Shown: positions 52,490 through 62,732 of the stretch, in pieces | How the letters are laid out: every line of letters starts with the position of its first letter | Numbering within the stretch: the stretch's first letter is position 1 | Assembly (NCBI GenBank): GCA_001673575.1 | Contig: LZME01000030.1 | Coordinates: 1 to 64,000 of the forward strand | Direction: 5' to 3' | DNA from: Mycolicibacter heraklionensis | Lineage (GTDB): Bacteria > Actinomycetota > Actinomycetes > Mycobacteriales > Mycobacteriaceae | Length of the DNA stretch: 64,000 bases | The notes under the pieces: generated by a model | Seen by the model: only the letters and a program-made list of their open reading frames with translations | Database searches by the model: none | What the model was told of the DNA's origin: nothing | Made by a program: the position numbers and the translations under genes

Positions 52490-54232
52490 TCACTTCCCGG
52501 CCAAGGGCTTGCAGGCCGGGCGCAGAACCGCGACCGAATGCCCCGGCAACAGTGTGGCTTCGGTCTCAATCCGCGGTGATCCCCAAGCCAGTACCAGCTC
52601 GCCGTAGACCGGAACACTCACCGTGTCCTCGCTGAGATTGCAGACGACCAGCAGCGGGCCGCGGTGCATGGCGATCCATCGCCTGTCCTCGTCGTAGTCG
52701 ATCACCAGCTGGCTCAACCAGGGGCCGGCCGGATCGATTTCGGTGCGTAGTCCGATCAGTGCCTTGTAGAGACGCAGCAGCTGTAGGTGGTGTTGCTCCT
52801 CGAGCTCGCGCCAGGCCAGCTTGGACCGCTGGAAGGTTTGCAGATCCTGCGGGTCGGGGATCTCGTCAGCATTCCAGCCGTGCTCGGCGAATTCGGCTTT
52901 GCGGCCTTCGGCGGTGGCGCGTGCCACCTGAGGGTCTTCATGTGACGTGAAGAATTGGAAAGGGGTGAGCGCGCCCCACTCCTCCCCCATGAAAAGCATG
53001 GCGGTGTAAGGGGACAGCAGTACCAGTGCAGCCTTTATCGCGAGTTGCCCGGCCGTCAGGTACTGCGATGGGCGGTCACCGAGCGCTCGGTTGCCGACCT
53101 GATCGTGGGTGCACGTGTAGGCCAACAGGCGGGTAGCCGGAATCTGCGAAATCGGCAGCGGACGACCGTGGCGCCGACGGCGAAACGAGGAGTACGTGGC
53201 CGCATGAAAAAAACCGTGACGCAAGGTGGTCGCCAAGGTGGCCATGCTGCCGAAGTCGGCGTAATAGCCCTGCCGCTCACCGGACACCGCGGTGTGGATG
53301 GCGTGGTGGATGTCGTCGTCCCATTGCGCGGTGATCCCGTAGCCACCATCTTCGCGACGGGTGATGGTGCGGGGATCGTTACGATCGCTTTCCGCGATGA
53401 GCGACAGCGGACGACCCAATTGCGCGGCAAGCGCATCGGTTTCGGCCGACAGCTCTTCAAGAATATTGATCGCTGTGGTGTCCACCAGCGCGTGCACGGC
53501 ATCCAGCCGCAGGCCATCGGCGTGGAAGACCCGCATCCAGCGCAGCGCACAGTCGATGATGTAGCGGCGCACTTCGTCGGAGTCCGGTCCATCGATGTTG
53601 ATGGCATTGCCCCACGGGTTACGTGCGTCCGACAGGTACGGCCCGAAGCGGGGAAGGTAATTCCCGGACGGCCCAAGGTGGTTGAAGACGGCATCGATCA
53701 GTACCCCCAGGCCCCGGGCGTGGCAGGCATCGACGAAGCGTGCCAACCCATTCGGGCCACCGTAGGGCTCATGTACGGCGTACCACAGCACACCGTCGTA
53801 TCCCCAGCCGTGCACGCCGGAAAAGGCGTTGACCGGCATCAGTTCTACGAAGTCGACGCCCAGATCGACCAGGTGATCCAGCTTGTCGATGGCGGAATCG
53901 AATGTGCCCGCGGCCGTGAATGTGCCGACGTGCAGTTCATAGATCACCGCACCTTCGGCTGACCTGCCCGCCCAGTCGTCGTCAGTCCAGGTCAGGCTGG
54001 CCTCGTCCCACACCGCCGACCGGGCGTGCACGCCGTCGGGCTGGCGGGCCGACCGCGGATCCGGGAGAACCTGCGGGTCGTCATCGACCAGATAGCCGTA
54101 CCGGGTATCAGACGCTACGTCGAGCGTCGTTCGCCACCACCCATCCTCCGAACGGGTCATCGGGTGCGCCACCCCGTCGACATCGAGGCCGACAACTGCC
54201 GGTTTTGGTGCCCAGACGGCAAAGTCAGTCAT
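52490..54232 (-). CDS. treZ: Malto-oligosyltrehalose trehalohydrolase TreZ
   Basis: A 580-residue GH13 enzyme. An N-terminal CBM48-like domain (MTDFAVWAPKPAVVGLDVDG) is followed by the barrel with nucleophile Asp244 (DGLRLDAVHAL) and acid/base Glu281 (LIAESDRND). GH13 TreZ releases trehalose from maltooligosyltrehalose made by TreY. The start at 54232 overlaps the treY stop by eight bases. Order treX-treY-treZ matches Rv1564c-Rv1562c. Confidence 0.94.
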   Translation of the reverse strand: MTDFAVWAPKPAVVGLDVDGVAHPMTRSEDGWWRTTLDVASDTRYGYLVDDDPQVLPDPRSARQPDGVHARSAVWDEASLTWTDDDWAGRSAEGAVIYELHVGTFTAAGTFDSAIDKLDHLVDLGVDFVELMPVNAFSGVHGWGYDGVLWYAVHEPYGGPNGLARFVDACHARGLGVLIDAVFNHLGPSGNYLPRFGPYLSDARNPWGNAINIDGPDSDEVRRYIIDCALRWMRVFHADGLRLDAVHALVDTTAINILEELSAETDALAAQLGRPLSLIAESDRNDPRTITRREDGGYGITAQWDDDIHHAIHTAVSGERQGYYADFGSMATLATTLRHGFFHAATYSSFRRRRHGRPLPISQIPATRLLAYTCTHDQVGNRALGDRPSQYLTAGQLAIKAALVLLSPYTAMLFMGEEWGALTPFQFFTSHEDPQVARATAEGRKAEFAEHGWNADEIPDPQDLQTFQRSKLAWRELEEQHHLQLLRLYKALIGLRTEIDPAGPWLSQLVIDYDEDRRWIAMHRGPLLVVCNLSEDTVSVPVYGELVLAWGSPRIETEATLLPGHSVAVLRPACKPLAGK

Positions 54233-56522
54233 CGACACGCTCCAGCAGCACAACCGGTAGTTCGGCGAACAACTCCACGGCCCGGACCGGTCCGCTGTGC
54301 CGGGCGCCGGAGAGCGCGTCGGACCAGGTACCGGGAGGCAGTGCGACAACGGTATCGCCCCATCCGGTGCCCTGCAGCCGCACCGTCCACCGGCTGACCG
54401 CCACCGCCACGTCATCGCCCCGACAAAAGGCCACGACATGTTCGGACGCCGGTCCTGACGCCGGCACCGGGTGGTGGCCGCCGTGTAGGAAGCTGTCGGG
54501 ACGGGCTCGCCGCATCTGCAGTGCCGCAGCGACCACCCGCATTTTCGGGTTATGCAAGGACTCCAGTGCTGCCCGGCGCGCGTCGTAGTCGACCGGGCGC
54601 CGATTGTCCGGGTCGACCAAACTGTCATCGCAGAGCTCGGTGCCCTGATAGACGTCCGGGACGCCGGGGACGGTCAAGGACAGCAGTTTCTGGCCCAGGA
54701 TGTCGCTTTCGATATGCGGAGCGAGTTCGGCGACGAACTCGGTCAGTTCCTGCGCTATAGGGCCATCCAGTATGGCGTCGAGCCACCGGTGCAGCGCCCC
54801 TTCGAACTCTGCGTCGGGCTCGTGCCACGACGTCCGCCGGGCCGCCTCGCGAGCCGCCTTTTCGGCATAGGCGTGCAGTCGTTCGCGCAGTGCGGTGGTC
54901 ACAAGGGCGTCAAGTGGCCATACACCGAAGATGTTCTGCCACAGGAAAAGCCCGGTTGCCAGATCACGTGAGGGCGCCTTGGATTCCCAACGAGCCACGA
55001 GCTCCGCCCACAGCGACGGCACCTGCGACAACACGCCGATGCGCGCCCGCACGTCCTCGCCGCGTTTGGTGTCGTGGGTGGACAGCGTGATCATCGTGTG
55101 CGGCCAGCGTTGCGCCCGGGTGGCGGCCCGGTGATGAAACTCGGCCGAACCCACACCGAAATACTGCGGATTGCCGCCGACCTCGTTGAGCGACACCAGT
55201 CTGGCGTCCCGGTAGAACACGCAGTCTTCGGTTGCCTTGGCGGTCACCGCCCCGCACAGCTGCTGCAGCCGTGCGGCGGTTTCGCCACCGCCGGCGATCG
55301 CTGCGGCAAGCAGTGCAAGCGGTTCGTCGAGTTCCGGCCGCCGCGCATGCGTGTGTGCCAACGCCATGGGCAATAACGCCGCCAACCCGCGATAGTCACT
55401 GCGATAGACACCGATGTGGCCGAGCAAGGTCACGATGGCGTCGGCCAGCAGCGGATGATCAGCGCCGGTAGCGCTGGCCACACAGCGGCATAGCCGCGCG
55501 AGCTCGCTGCCCAGCGTCTCAGCAGCCGCGATCTCCTTCTGCTCGGCCAGCAGGGCCGGCATCGCGCGATAGTCGACCCCGGCGGTCTCGCATAACTCGG
55601 TCAGCGCCGGCTCACCGTTCGGGTCGATGAACAGCCCACCGATCTCCCGCAGGGCGTCGTACCCGGTGGAGCCGGCCACCGGCAGGCCTGGATCAAGCGA
55701 CTCGTCCACGGCCAGAATCTTTTCGACGACGATCCACGCGTCAGGTCCGACCAGCGCACGCAGCCAATCCAAGTACCCCTGCGGATCCGACAGTCCGTCC
55801 GGGTGATCGACCCGCACGCCATCGATAAGTCCAGCGTCGAACCAGCGCGCCAGCTCGACGTGCCAGGCATCGAAGACCGCCCGATCCTCTTGACGCAGGC
55901 CGGCCAGCGACGTGATCGAAAAGAAGCGGCGGTATCCGCAGCTGCCGCTACGCCAGCCGACCAGACGATAGTGCTGGCGATCGTGGACTTGGGCACCGCT
56001 GCCGCCACCGGTTCCGGGCGCGATCGGAAACACCAGATCCCCCAGACGCAGTGACTCCCCGTCGACGGCAAGGCCGGCGACATCGTCATCAGATCCCAGT
56101 ACCGGCAGAATGACTCGGCCGTCACCGAGGTCCCAATCGATGTCGAAGAACGCGGCGTACCGCGAGGAACGGCCATGCTTCAGCACATCCCACCACCACG
56201 GGTTCTGCTCCGGCCTTTGCACCCCGACATGATTGGGCACGATGTCGACGATCAGACCGATCCCGCGAGCACGTGCAGCCGCCGACAGCCGCGCCAAACC
56301 CGGCGCACCGCCCAGTTCGGCAGAGACCGTAGTCGGATCGACAACGTCATAACCGTGCGTCGATCCATGTACCGCGGTCATGATCGGTGAGAGGTAAAGG
56401 TGCGAAATGCCAAGGGCATCGAAATAGTCGAGTAGTTTCTCGGCATCGGCGAAGGTGAACGCGAAACCGCTGTCTGCGCCCCGCAGCTGTAACCGGTATG
56501 TGGACAGCACCGGGCGGGCCAT
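54225..56522 (-). CDS. treY: Maltooligosyltrehalose synthase TreY
   Basis: A 765-residue GH13 enzyme, with YRLQLRGADSGFAFTFADAEKLLDYFDALGISHLYLSPI at the start, GVRVDHPDGLSDPQGYL (nucleophile Asp) and WIVVEKILA (acid/base Glu). It converts the reducing end of an alpha-1,4-glucan to a trehalosyl unit. It lies three bases after treX and overlaps treZ, giving a tight operon for trehalose from glycogen. It corresponds to Rv1563c. Confidence 0.94.
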   Translation of the reverse strand: MARPVLSTYRLQLRGADSGFAFTFADAEKLLDYFDALGISHLYLSPIMTAVHGSTHGYDVVDPTTVSAELGGAPGLARLSAAARARGIGLIVDIVPNHVGVQRPEQNPWWWDVLKHGRSSRYAAFFDIDWDLGDGRVILPVLGSDDDVAGLAVDGESLRLGDLVFPIAPGTGGGSGAQVHDRQHYRLVGWRSGSCGYRRFFSITSLAGLRQEDRAVFDAWHVELARWFDAGLIDGVRVDHPDGLSDPQGYLDWLRALVGPDAWIVVEKILAVDESLDPGLPVAGSTGYDALREIGGLFIDPNGEPALTELCETAGVDYRAMPALLAEQKEIAAAETLGSELARLCRCVASATGADHPLLADAIVTLLGHIGVYRSDYRGLAALLPMALAHTHARRPELDEPLALLAAAIAGGGETAARLQQLCGAVTAKATEDCVFYRDARLVSLNEVGGNPQYFGVGSAEFHHRAATRAQRWPHTMITLSTHDTKRGEDVRARIGVLSQVPSLWAELVARWESKAPSRDLATGLFLWQNIFGVWPLDALVTTALRERLHAYAEKAAREAARRTSWHEPDAEFEGALHRWLDAILDGPIAQELTEFVAELAPHIESDILGQKLLSLTVPGVPDVYQGTELCDDSLVDPDNRRPVDYDARRAALESLHNPKMRVVAAALQMRRARPDSFLHGGHHPVPASGPASEHVVAFCRGDDVAVAVSRWTVRLQGTGWGDTVVALPPGTWSDALSGARHSGPVRAVELFAELPVVLLERVDD

Positions 56523-56525
56523 GCG

Positions 56526-58727
56526 TTAGCGCACTTTCCGCAGGACGAGCAGCGAACGCCCAGGAACAGGCAGCGCGCCCCCGGCCTGCGCACCCTGCTC
56601 AGCCCGGGATGTCGGCTCCGCGGTGTCCAATTCCTTCGTCCATTCTTCGGCGTAATCCTTGCCGGGAACGGCGAACTCGACCGTCTCCTCGTGCGCATTG
56701 AAGCACAGCAGGAACGAGTCATCCACCACCCGCTGGCCGCGCATGTCAGGTTCGCGGATCGCCTCACCGTTGAGGAAGACCATGATGCACTTGTCGAAGC
56801 CGTTGTCCCAATCGTCTTGGCTCATCTCCTGACCGGTGGGGGTGAACCACGCGATGTCGCCGATCTCGTCTTCGTGGCGTACCGGGCGGCCCTCGAAGAA
56901 CCGGCGACGGCGAAACACCGGATGCTCTTTGCGAAGCTGCGTCACGTGGCGGGCGAAGGCCAGCAGATCGGCATTGGCGTCGGCCAGCGACCAATCCATC
57001 CAGGCGAGTTCGGAGTCCTGACAGTAGGTGTTGTTGTTGCCCTGCTGAGTGCGTCCCAGCTCATCACCGTGCGCGATCATCGGGGTGCCTTGGGACAGCA
57101 GCAGGGTGGCCAGGATGTTGCGCATCTGCCGGGCCCGCAGTTCCTGCACTTCCGGGTCGTCGGTGGGGCCTTCCACGCCGCAGTTCCACGACCGGTTGTG
57201 ACTCTCGCCGTCGGAGTTGTCGTCACCGTTGGCCTCGTTGTGCTTTTCGTTGTAGGAGACCAGGTCATGCAGCGTGAATCCGTCGTGGGCGATGACGAAG
57301 TTGATGCTGGCACCCGGCCGGCGCCCGGTGGCCTCGTAGAGGTCCGACGAGCCGGTGAGCCGTGAGGCGAACTCCCCCAGCGTCTCCGGTTCGCCGCGCC
57401 AGTAGTCGCGCACGGTGTCGCGGTATTTTCCATTCCATTCGGTCCACAGGCCGGGAAAATTGCCTACCTGGTAGCCGCCCTCGCCGACGTCCCACGGCTC
57501 GGCGATCAGTTTGACCTGGCTGACCACCGGGTCCTGCTGGATCAGGTCGAAGAACGCCGAAAGGCGGTCCACATCATAGAATTCGCGGGCCAAGGTCGAC
57601 GCCAGATCGAAGCGGAACCCGTCGACGTGCATCTCGGTCACCCAGTACCGCAGTGAATCCATGATCAGCTGCAGCGCGTGCGGATTGCGCGCATTGAGAC
57701 TGTTGCCCGTTCCGGTGTAGTCCATATACATGCTTCGGTCGTCGTCGACGAGCCGGTAGTAGGCGGCGTTGTCGATGCCCCGGAAGTTGATGGTCGGGCC
57801 CAGGTGGTTGCCTTCGGCGGTGTGGTTGTAAACCACATCCAGGATCACCTCGATCCCGGCTTCGTGGAAGGTGCGCACCATGGCCTTGAATTCCGCGACC
57901 GCCGCCCCCGGCTGCCGGCTTGCCGCGTACTGGCTGTGCGGGGCGAAGAACCCGAAAGTGTTGTAGCCCCAATAGTTCCGCAGGCCCATTCGAAGCAAGC
58001 GGTCGTCGTGCATGAACTGGTGTACCGGCATCAGCTCGACAGCAGTGACATTGAGCGCCCGCAGGTGGTCGATGACCACCGGGTGAGCCAGACCGGCGTA
58101 GGTGCCGCGCATTTCCTCGGGGATGTCCGGATGCGTCTGCGTCATACCCTTGACGTGGGTCTCGTAGATGATCGTCTCGTTGTAGGGAGTCTTCGGCGGC
58201 CGATCGGTTGCCCAGTCGAAGTACGGGTTGATCACCACGCTGGTCATGGTGTGCCCGAGCGAGTCGACCCTCGGCAGCGTCTCGTCCCGCGGCGGATCGT
58301 CTCCGGCTGCCATGTCGTAGGAGAACAGCGCCTGGCCGAAGTCGAAGTCGCCGGTGAACGCCCTGCCGTAGGGGTCCAGCAACAGTTTGCTGGAATCACA
58401 GCGATGTCCGGCCGGCGGGTCGAACGGCCCGTGCACCCGAAAGCCGTAGTTCTGTCCCGGCGACACCGTCGGCAGGTAGGCGTGCCAGACGTAGCCGTCC
58501 ACCTCATCGAGCGGTACGCAGGTCTGGTCACCGTCCTCATCGATCAGGCACAGATCGACCCGCTCGGCGATCTCCGAGAAAAGGGCGAAGTTGGTTCCCC
58601 CACCGTCGTAACTGGCCCCGAGCGGGGCGCTGTTGCCCGGCCAGACAGTGTGCGACACAGGTGGGGGCTGCGCTGAATCTCTGGCCGCCGCGGTGACCAC
58701 CCTCGCCGGATTTCGGGTAGTGCCCAT
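56526..58727 (-). CDS. treX: Glycogen debranching enzyme TreX/GlgX
   Basis: A 733-residue GH13 debranching enzyme: N-terminal CBM48 (GNSAPLGASYDGGGTNFALFSEIAERVDLCLID), DGFRFDLASTLARE with the nucleophile, LIAEPWDVGEGGYQVGNFP with the acid/base Glu, and HDGFTLHDLVSYNEKHN. It cleaves alpha-1,6 branches, supplying linear chains for TreY. ATG 58727; divergent from malQ across 156 nt. It corresponds to Rv1564c. Confidence 0.93.
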   Translation of the reverse strand: MGTTRNPARVVTAAARDSAQPPPVSHTVWPGNSAPLGASYDGGGTNFALFSEIAERVDLCLIDEDGDQTCVPLDEVDGYVWHAYLPTVSPGQNYGFRVHGPFDPPAGHRCDSSKLLLDPYGRAFTGDFDFGQALFSYDMAAGDDPPRDETLPRVDSLGHTMTSVVINPYFDWATDRPPKTPYNETIIYETHVKGMTQTHPDIPEEMRGTYAGLAHPVVIDHLRALNVTAVELMPVHQFMHDDRLLRMGLRNYWGYNTFGFFAPHSQYAASRQPGAAVAEFKAMVRTFHEAGIEVILDVVYNHTAEGNHLGPTINFRGIDNAAYYRLVDDDRSMYMDYTGTGNSLNARNPHALQLIMDSLRYWVTEMHVDGFRFDLASTLAREFYDVDRLSAFFDLIQQDPVVSQVKLIAEPWDVGEGGYQVGNFPGLWTEWNGKYRDTVRDYWRGEPETLGEFASRLTGSSDLYEATGRRPGASINFVIAHDGFTLHDLVSYNEKHNEANGDDNSDGESHNRSWNCGVEGPTDDPEVQELRARQMRNILATLLLSQGTPMIAHGDELGRTQQGNNNTYCQDSELAWMDWSLADANADLLAFARHVTQLRKEHPVFRRRRFFEGRPVRHEDEIGDIAWFTPTGQEMSQDDWDNGFDKCIMVFLNGEAIREPDMRGQRVVDDSFLLCFNAHEETVEFAVPGKDYAEEWTKELDTAEPTSRAEQGAQAGGALPVPGRSLLVLRKVR

Positions 58728-58883
58728 ACTCGCCCAATCTCGTCATGACATCTGATTCCACGTGCCTTTGCCGAGGGTGGCTACCCGCCTGCCGGGCGGT
58801 CAAACTACCGCCGGCTACGACGCTACGGTTCGGTTCGCGGGGTAAGGCGTTGAAATGCGCCCCAGGCGGGTATAGGCGTTGTC

Positions 58884-60881
58884 GTGGCGTCCGATGACCT
58901 ACGCCGGCTGGCAGCGGCGCACGGCGTGGCCACCGCCTATCGCAATGAACGGCGCGAGTTGGTGCAGGTGGACGCCGGCGTCGTGGTCCAGATCCTGCGG
59001 CTGCTCGAAGTCGAAGCAGGCAGCGACGCCGATCGTCGTCGCGAGTTGGTCAGGCTGGACGAACGAGAGCGTGCGGGGGTTTCGGCTCCGACGCTCGCCG
59101 TGCGGCTGACCGGGAGTCCCCTACCGTTCTCCGGGGCAGCCGCTCTGGTGAGCGAAGACGGCGAGCGCACCGTGGTGAGTGAGGTGCTGCCCGCCGATCT
59201 GTCGCCGGGGTGGTATCGACTTCACCTGCGCAACGGCCAGGAAGCCACGCTGGTGGCAGCGCCCGCCCGGGTGCCGCAGACCCCGGTCACGTGGGGATGG
59301 ATGCTGCAGCTCTACGCGTTGCGGTCCGCCCGATCCTGGGGCATCGGCGACCTGTCAGACCTGCGGGATTGGGTGGCCTGGACAGCGGCCGAGCACGGCG
59401 CCGGGGCGGTGCTACTCAATCCGCTGCACGCACCGGGACCGACGCATCCGGTGCAGCCGTCACCGTATACGCCGTCCAGCCGTCGGTTCGCCAACCCGCT
59501 GGCACTGCGCATCGAAGACCTCGACGCCTACCGCCGGTGCGACCCGGACACCCGTTTGGAAGTCGACGCTCTGCGAGTTGCCGCGGACACCATGAAGATC
59601 GACTACGACCTGGTCTGGGCGGCCAAACGCGCGGCCCTGGAGTTGCTCTGGCGCGCCGAAGGGCGCCCCTGCCCGCTCGACGCGTCGTCGCGAAGCCGGG
59701 CGTTGCGCGACTGGGCTACTTACTGCGCGCTGGCCGAACGCCATGGCGGTCGATGGTCGAGTTGGCCCGCGCCGCTGCATGACGCAACCGGCGTCGCGGT
59801 GGCAGCCGCGCGGCTCGAGCTCGCGCCGCGGGTCGCGTTTCATGCCTGGGTGCAGCAGCGCTGTGTGGAGCAGTTGCTGGCGGTACAGCGCGCCGCCAAA
59901 GACGCGGGCATGGCGGTGGGCGTGCTGCACGACCTGGCAGTCGGCGTCGACGGCGACGGCGCCGATGCCTGGGCACTGGCCGACGTATTGGCCGTTGAGG
60001 CCAGTGTCGGCGCGCCCCCGGATACGTTCAGCCCTCGTGGGCAGGATTGGTCTCTACCGCCTTGGCGGCCGGACCGCTTGGCGGACACCGGCTACCAGGC
60101 GGTGCGCGACATGCTGCGGGCCGTCCTGGCCCACGCCGACGGTGTGCGCATCGATCACGTCGCCGGCCTGTGGCGGCTGTGGTGGATCCCGCCTGGCGAG
60201 AGCCCCGATCGAGGCACCTACGTCCACTACGACGCCGACGTCATGCTGGCGGTGCTGGCATTGGAGGCGCACCGCGCCAACGCCGTGGTCATCGGCGAGG
60301 ACCTGGGAACCGTCGAACCCGAAGTCACCCGTGCACTGGCCGACAACGGAATGCTGGGGTGCGCGGTCTCCTGGTTCGCCCGTGACGAATCGACGCCCGG
60401 CCAGCCCCTGCTTCCGCCGTCCGCGTGGCCTTCGCGAGTGGCTGCCAGCATTTCCACCCACGATCTGCCCACCGCAGCTGGATTCTTTCGCGGCGAGCAC
60501 GTACGGGCACGCGCCGAGCTGGGTCTGCTCGACGACGTGGCGGCCGCCCAACGCGCCGCGGAGCAGGAACGAGCCGAATGGCTCGCCCTGCTGCGCTCGG
60601 AGGGTTTTCTCGAGCACGACGACATGGCCCCGGAAGAGCCGCAGATCGTCGATGCCCTGCACCGCTTTCTGGCGGCCACCCCGAGCCGACTGAAACTCGT
60701 CTCGCCCTACGACGTGCTGGCCGAGCCTTGTCAGCCCAACCTGCCCGGCACCGTCGATCAATATCCGAACTGGCGTCTGCCCCTGCCGGAGTCACTTGAG
60801 CAGTTGCAGACCGATCCAAGGATTGCCCGCACCGCGGCGATCTTCTCGCACGATCAAGGTCACCAATCGTCTGCCAGGTAA
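58884..60881 (+). CDS. malQ: 4-alpha-glucanotransferase MalQ
   Basis: A 665-residue GH77 amylomaltase. An N-terminal beta-rich extension precedes the barrel. MLQLYALRSARSWGIGDLSDLRDWVAW, the nucleophile segment GVRIDHVAGLWRLWWIPPG, acid/base VVIGEDLGTVEPEV and SISTHDLPTAAGFF are all present. It disproportionates maltooligosaccharides. The GTG at 58884 is the apparent start. It is slightly shorter than M. tuberculosis MalQ (Rv1781c), which is in a different locus there. It is followed by treS after 30 nt. Confidence 0.92.
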   Translation: MASDDLRRLAAAHGVATAYRNERRELVQVDAGVVVQILRLLEVEAGSDADRRRELVRLDERERAGVSAPTLAVRLTGSPLPFSGAAALVSEDGERTVVSEVLPADLSPGWYRLHLRNGQEATLVAAPARVPQTPVTWGWMLQLYALRSARSWGIGDLSDLRDWVAWTAAEHGAGAVLLNPLHAPGPTHPVQPSPYTPSSRRFANPLALRIEDLDAYRRCDPDTRLEVDALRVAADTMKIDYDLVWAAKRAALELLWRAEGRPCPLDASSRSRALRDWATYCALAERHGGRWSSWPAPLHDATGVAVAAARLELAPRVAFHAWVQQRCVEQLLAVQRAAKDAGMAVGVLHDLAVGVDGDGADAWALADVLAVEASVGAPPDTFSPRGQDWSLPPWRPDRLADTGYQAVRDMLRAVLAHADGVRIDHVAGLWRLWWIPPGESPDRGTYVHYDADVMLAVLALEAHRANAVVIGEDLGTVEPEVTRALADNGMLGCAVSWFARDESTPGQPLLPPSAWPSRVAASISTHDLPTAAGFFRGEHVRARAELGLLDDVAAAQRAAEQERAEWLALLRSEGFLEHDDMAPEEPQIVDALHRFLAATPSRLKLVSPYDVLAEPCQPNLPGTVDQYPNWRLPLPESLEQLQTDPRIARTAAIFSHDQGHQSSAR

Positions 60882-60911
60882 TCACGTCCGGAATGGGGTA
60901 CATGTCGACAT

Positions 60912-62732
60912 ATGGCCATCGACGCTGACGACGAATCTGGTCAGGACATCGACCCCGGGGCGGGCAGCCATGTCGAGGACGGCATCGTCGAGCACCCGAG
61001 CGCCGACGACTTCGGCGACGCCGCGGCCCTGCCCGCGGATCCCGTCTGGTTCAAGCGGGCGGTGTTCTACGAGGTGCTGGTCCGGGCGTTCTACGACTCC
61101 AACGGGGACGGCATCGGCGACCTGCGGGGCCTGACCGAGCAGCTGGACTATCTGCAGTGGCTCGGCGTCGACTGTCTGTGGCTGCCGCCGTTCTATGACT
61201 CGCCGCTGCGCGACGGCGGCTATGACATCCGGGATTTCTACAAGGTACTGCCGGAGTTCGGCACGGTCGATGACTTCGTCGAACTGCTCGACGCGGCGCA
61301 CCGGCGCGGCATCCGAGTCATCACGGACCTGGTGATGAACCACACCTCCGACAGCCACCCCTGGTTTCAACAGTCGCGGCAAGACCCGGACGGCCCCCAC
61401 GGCGACTACTACGTGTGGAGCGACACCAGCGAACGGTACGCCGATGCCCGAATCATCTTCGTCGACACCGAGGAGTCCAACTGGACGTTCGACGCGGTAC
61501 GTAAGCAGTTCTATTGGCACCGGTTCTTCTCCCACCAGCCCGACCTGAACTATGACAACCCGGCGGTGCAAGAGGCCATGATCGACGTGCTGCGGTTCTG
61601 GCTGAACCTCGGCATCGACGGGTTTCGCTTGGACGCGGTGCCATACCTGTTCGAAAGAGAGGGCACCAACTGCGAAAACCTGCCCGAGACACATGATTTC
61701 CTGAAACGCTGCCGCAAGGTCGTCGACGACGAGTTCCCCGGCAGGGTTCTGCTGGCCGAGGCCAATCAATGGCCCACTGATGTGGTCGAATACTTCGGCG
61801 ACCCCGACACCGGCGGCGACGAGTGCCACATGGCATTCCACTTCCCGCTGATGCCACGCATTTTCATGGCGGTGCGGCGCGAGTCACGCTTCCCGATCTC
61901 GGAGATCATGGCGCAAACGCCACCGATACCCCACCTGGCGCAATGGGGAATCTTCCTGCGTAACCACGACGAACTGACCCTGGAGATGGTCACCGACGAC
62001 GAGCGCGACTACATGTACGCCGAATACGCGAAAGACCCACGGATGAAGGCGAATGTCGGAATCCGGCGCCGGCTGGCCCCACTGCTGGACAAGGACCGCA
62101 ACCAGATCGAACTGTTCACCGCCCTATTGCTGTCGCTCCCCGGATCCCCGATCCTCTACTACGGTGACGAGATTGGGATGGGCGACATCATCTGGCTGGG
62201 CGACCGCGACGCGGTGCGCACCCCGATGCAGTGGACACCCGACCGCAACGCGGGCTTCTCCACCGCGAACCCCGGCCGCCTTTACCTGCCGCCCATTCAA
62301 GATGCGGTCTACGGCCATCAGTCCGTCAACGTCGAATCGCAACGCGACACCTCTACATCGTTGCTCAACTGGACCCGCACCATGCTCGTCATTCGACGCC
62401 GGTATGAAGCCTTTGCCCTCGGCGGATTCCGCGAACTGGGCGGGTCCAACCCATCGGTGCTGGCCTACGTGCGGGAGATGGTGCGAGAGACCTCCGGCGG
62501 CGACGGGAGCGTCCAGGGCGACACCGTCTTATGCGTCAACAACCTGTCCCGCTTTCCCCAGCCGATCGAATTGAACCTGCAGCACTGGGACGGCCACATA
62601 CCGGTGGAACTCACCGGTTCGGTGGAGTTTCCGCGAATCGGAAAACTGCCCTACCTACTCACGCTGCCCGGGCACGGCTTCTACTGGTTTCAGCTCTGCG
62701 AGCCATGCGAGCCGAGGGAGGACATGTCATGA
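60912..62732 (+). CDS. treS: Trehalose synthase/amylase TreS
   Basis: A 606-residue GH13 enzyme with catalytic Asp241 ([12 protein letters not shown]), Glu283 (LLAEANQWP) and Asp353 (LRNHDELT). TreS interconverts maltose and trehalose. With maltokinase it feeds the GlgE pathway of alpha-glucan synthesis. The stop overlaps the maltokinase start by four bases (ATGA), consistent with the TreS-Pep2 complex. It corresponds to Rv0126. Confidence 0.95.
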   Translation: MAIDADDESGQDIDPGAGSHVEDGIVEHPSADDFGDAAALPADPVWFKRAVFYEVLVRAFYDSNGDGIGDLRGLTEQLDYLQWLGVDCLWLPPFYDSPLRDGGYDIRDFYKVLPEFGTVDDFVELLDAAHRRGIRVITDLVMNHTSDSHPWFQQSRQDPDGPHGDYYVWSDTSERYADARIIFVDTEESNWTFDAVRKQFYWHRFFSHQPDLNYDNPAVQEAMIDVLRFWLNLGIDGFRLDAVPYLFEREGTNCENLPETHDFLKRCRKVVDDEFPGRVLLAEANQWPTDVVEYFGDPDTGGDECHMAFHFPLMPRIFMAVRRESRFPISEIMAQTPPIPHLAQWGIFLRNHDELTLEMVTDDERDYMYAEYAKDPRMKANVGIRRRLAPLLDKDRNQIELFTALLLSLPGSPILYYGDEIGMGDIIWLGDRDAVRTPMQWTPDRNAGFSTANPGRLYLPPIQDAVYGHQSVNVESQRDTSTSLLNWTRTMLVIRRRYEAFALGGFRELGGSNPSVLAYVREMVRETSGGDGSVQGDTVLCVNNLSRFPQPIELNLQHWDGHIPVELTGSVEFPRIGKLPYLLTLPGHGFYWFQLCEPCEPREDMS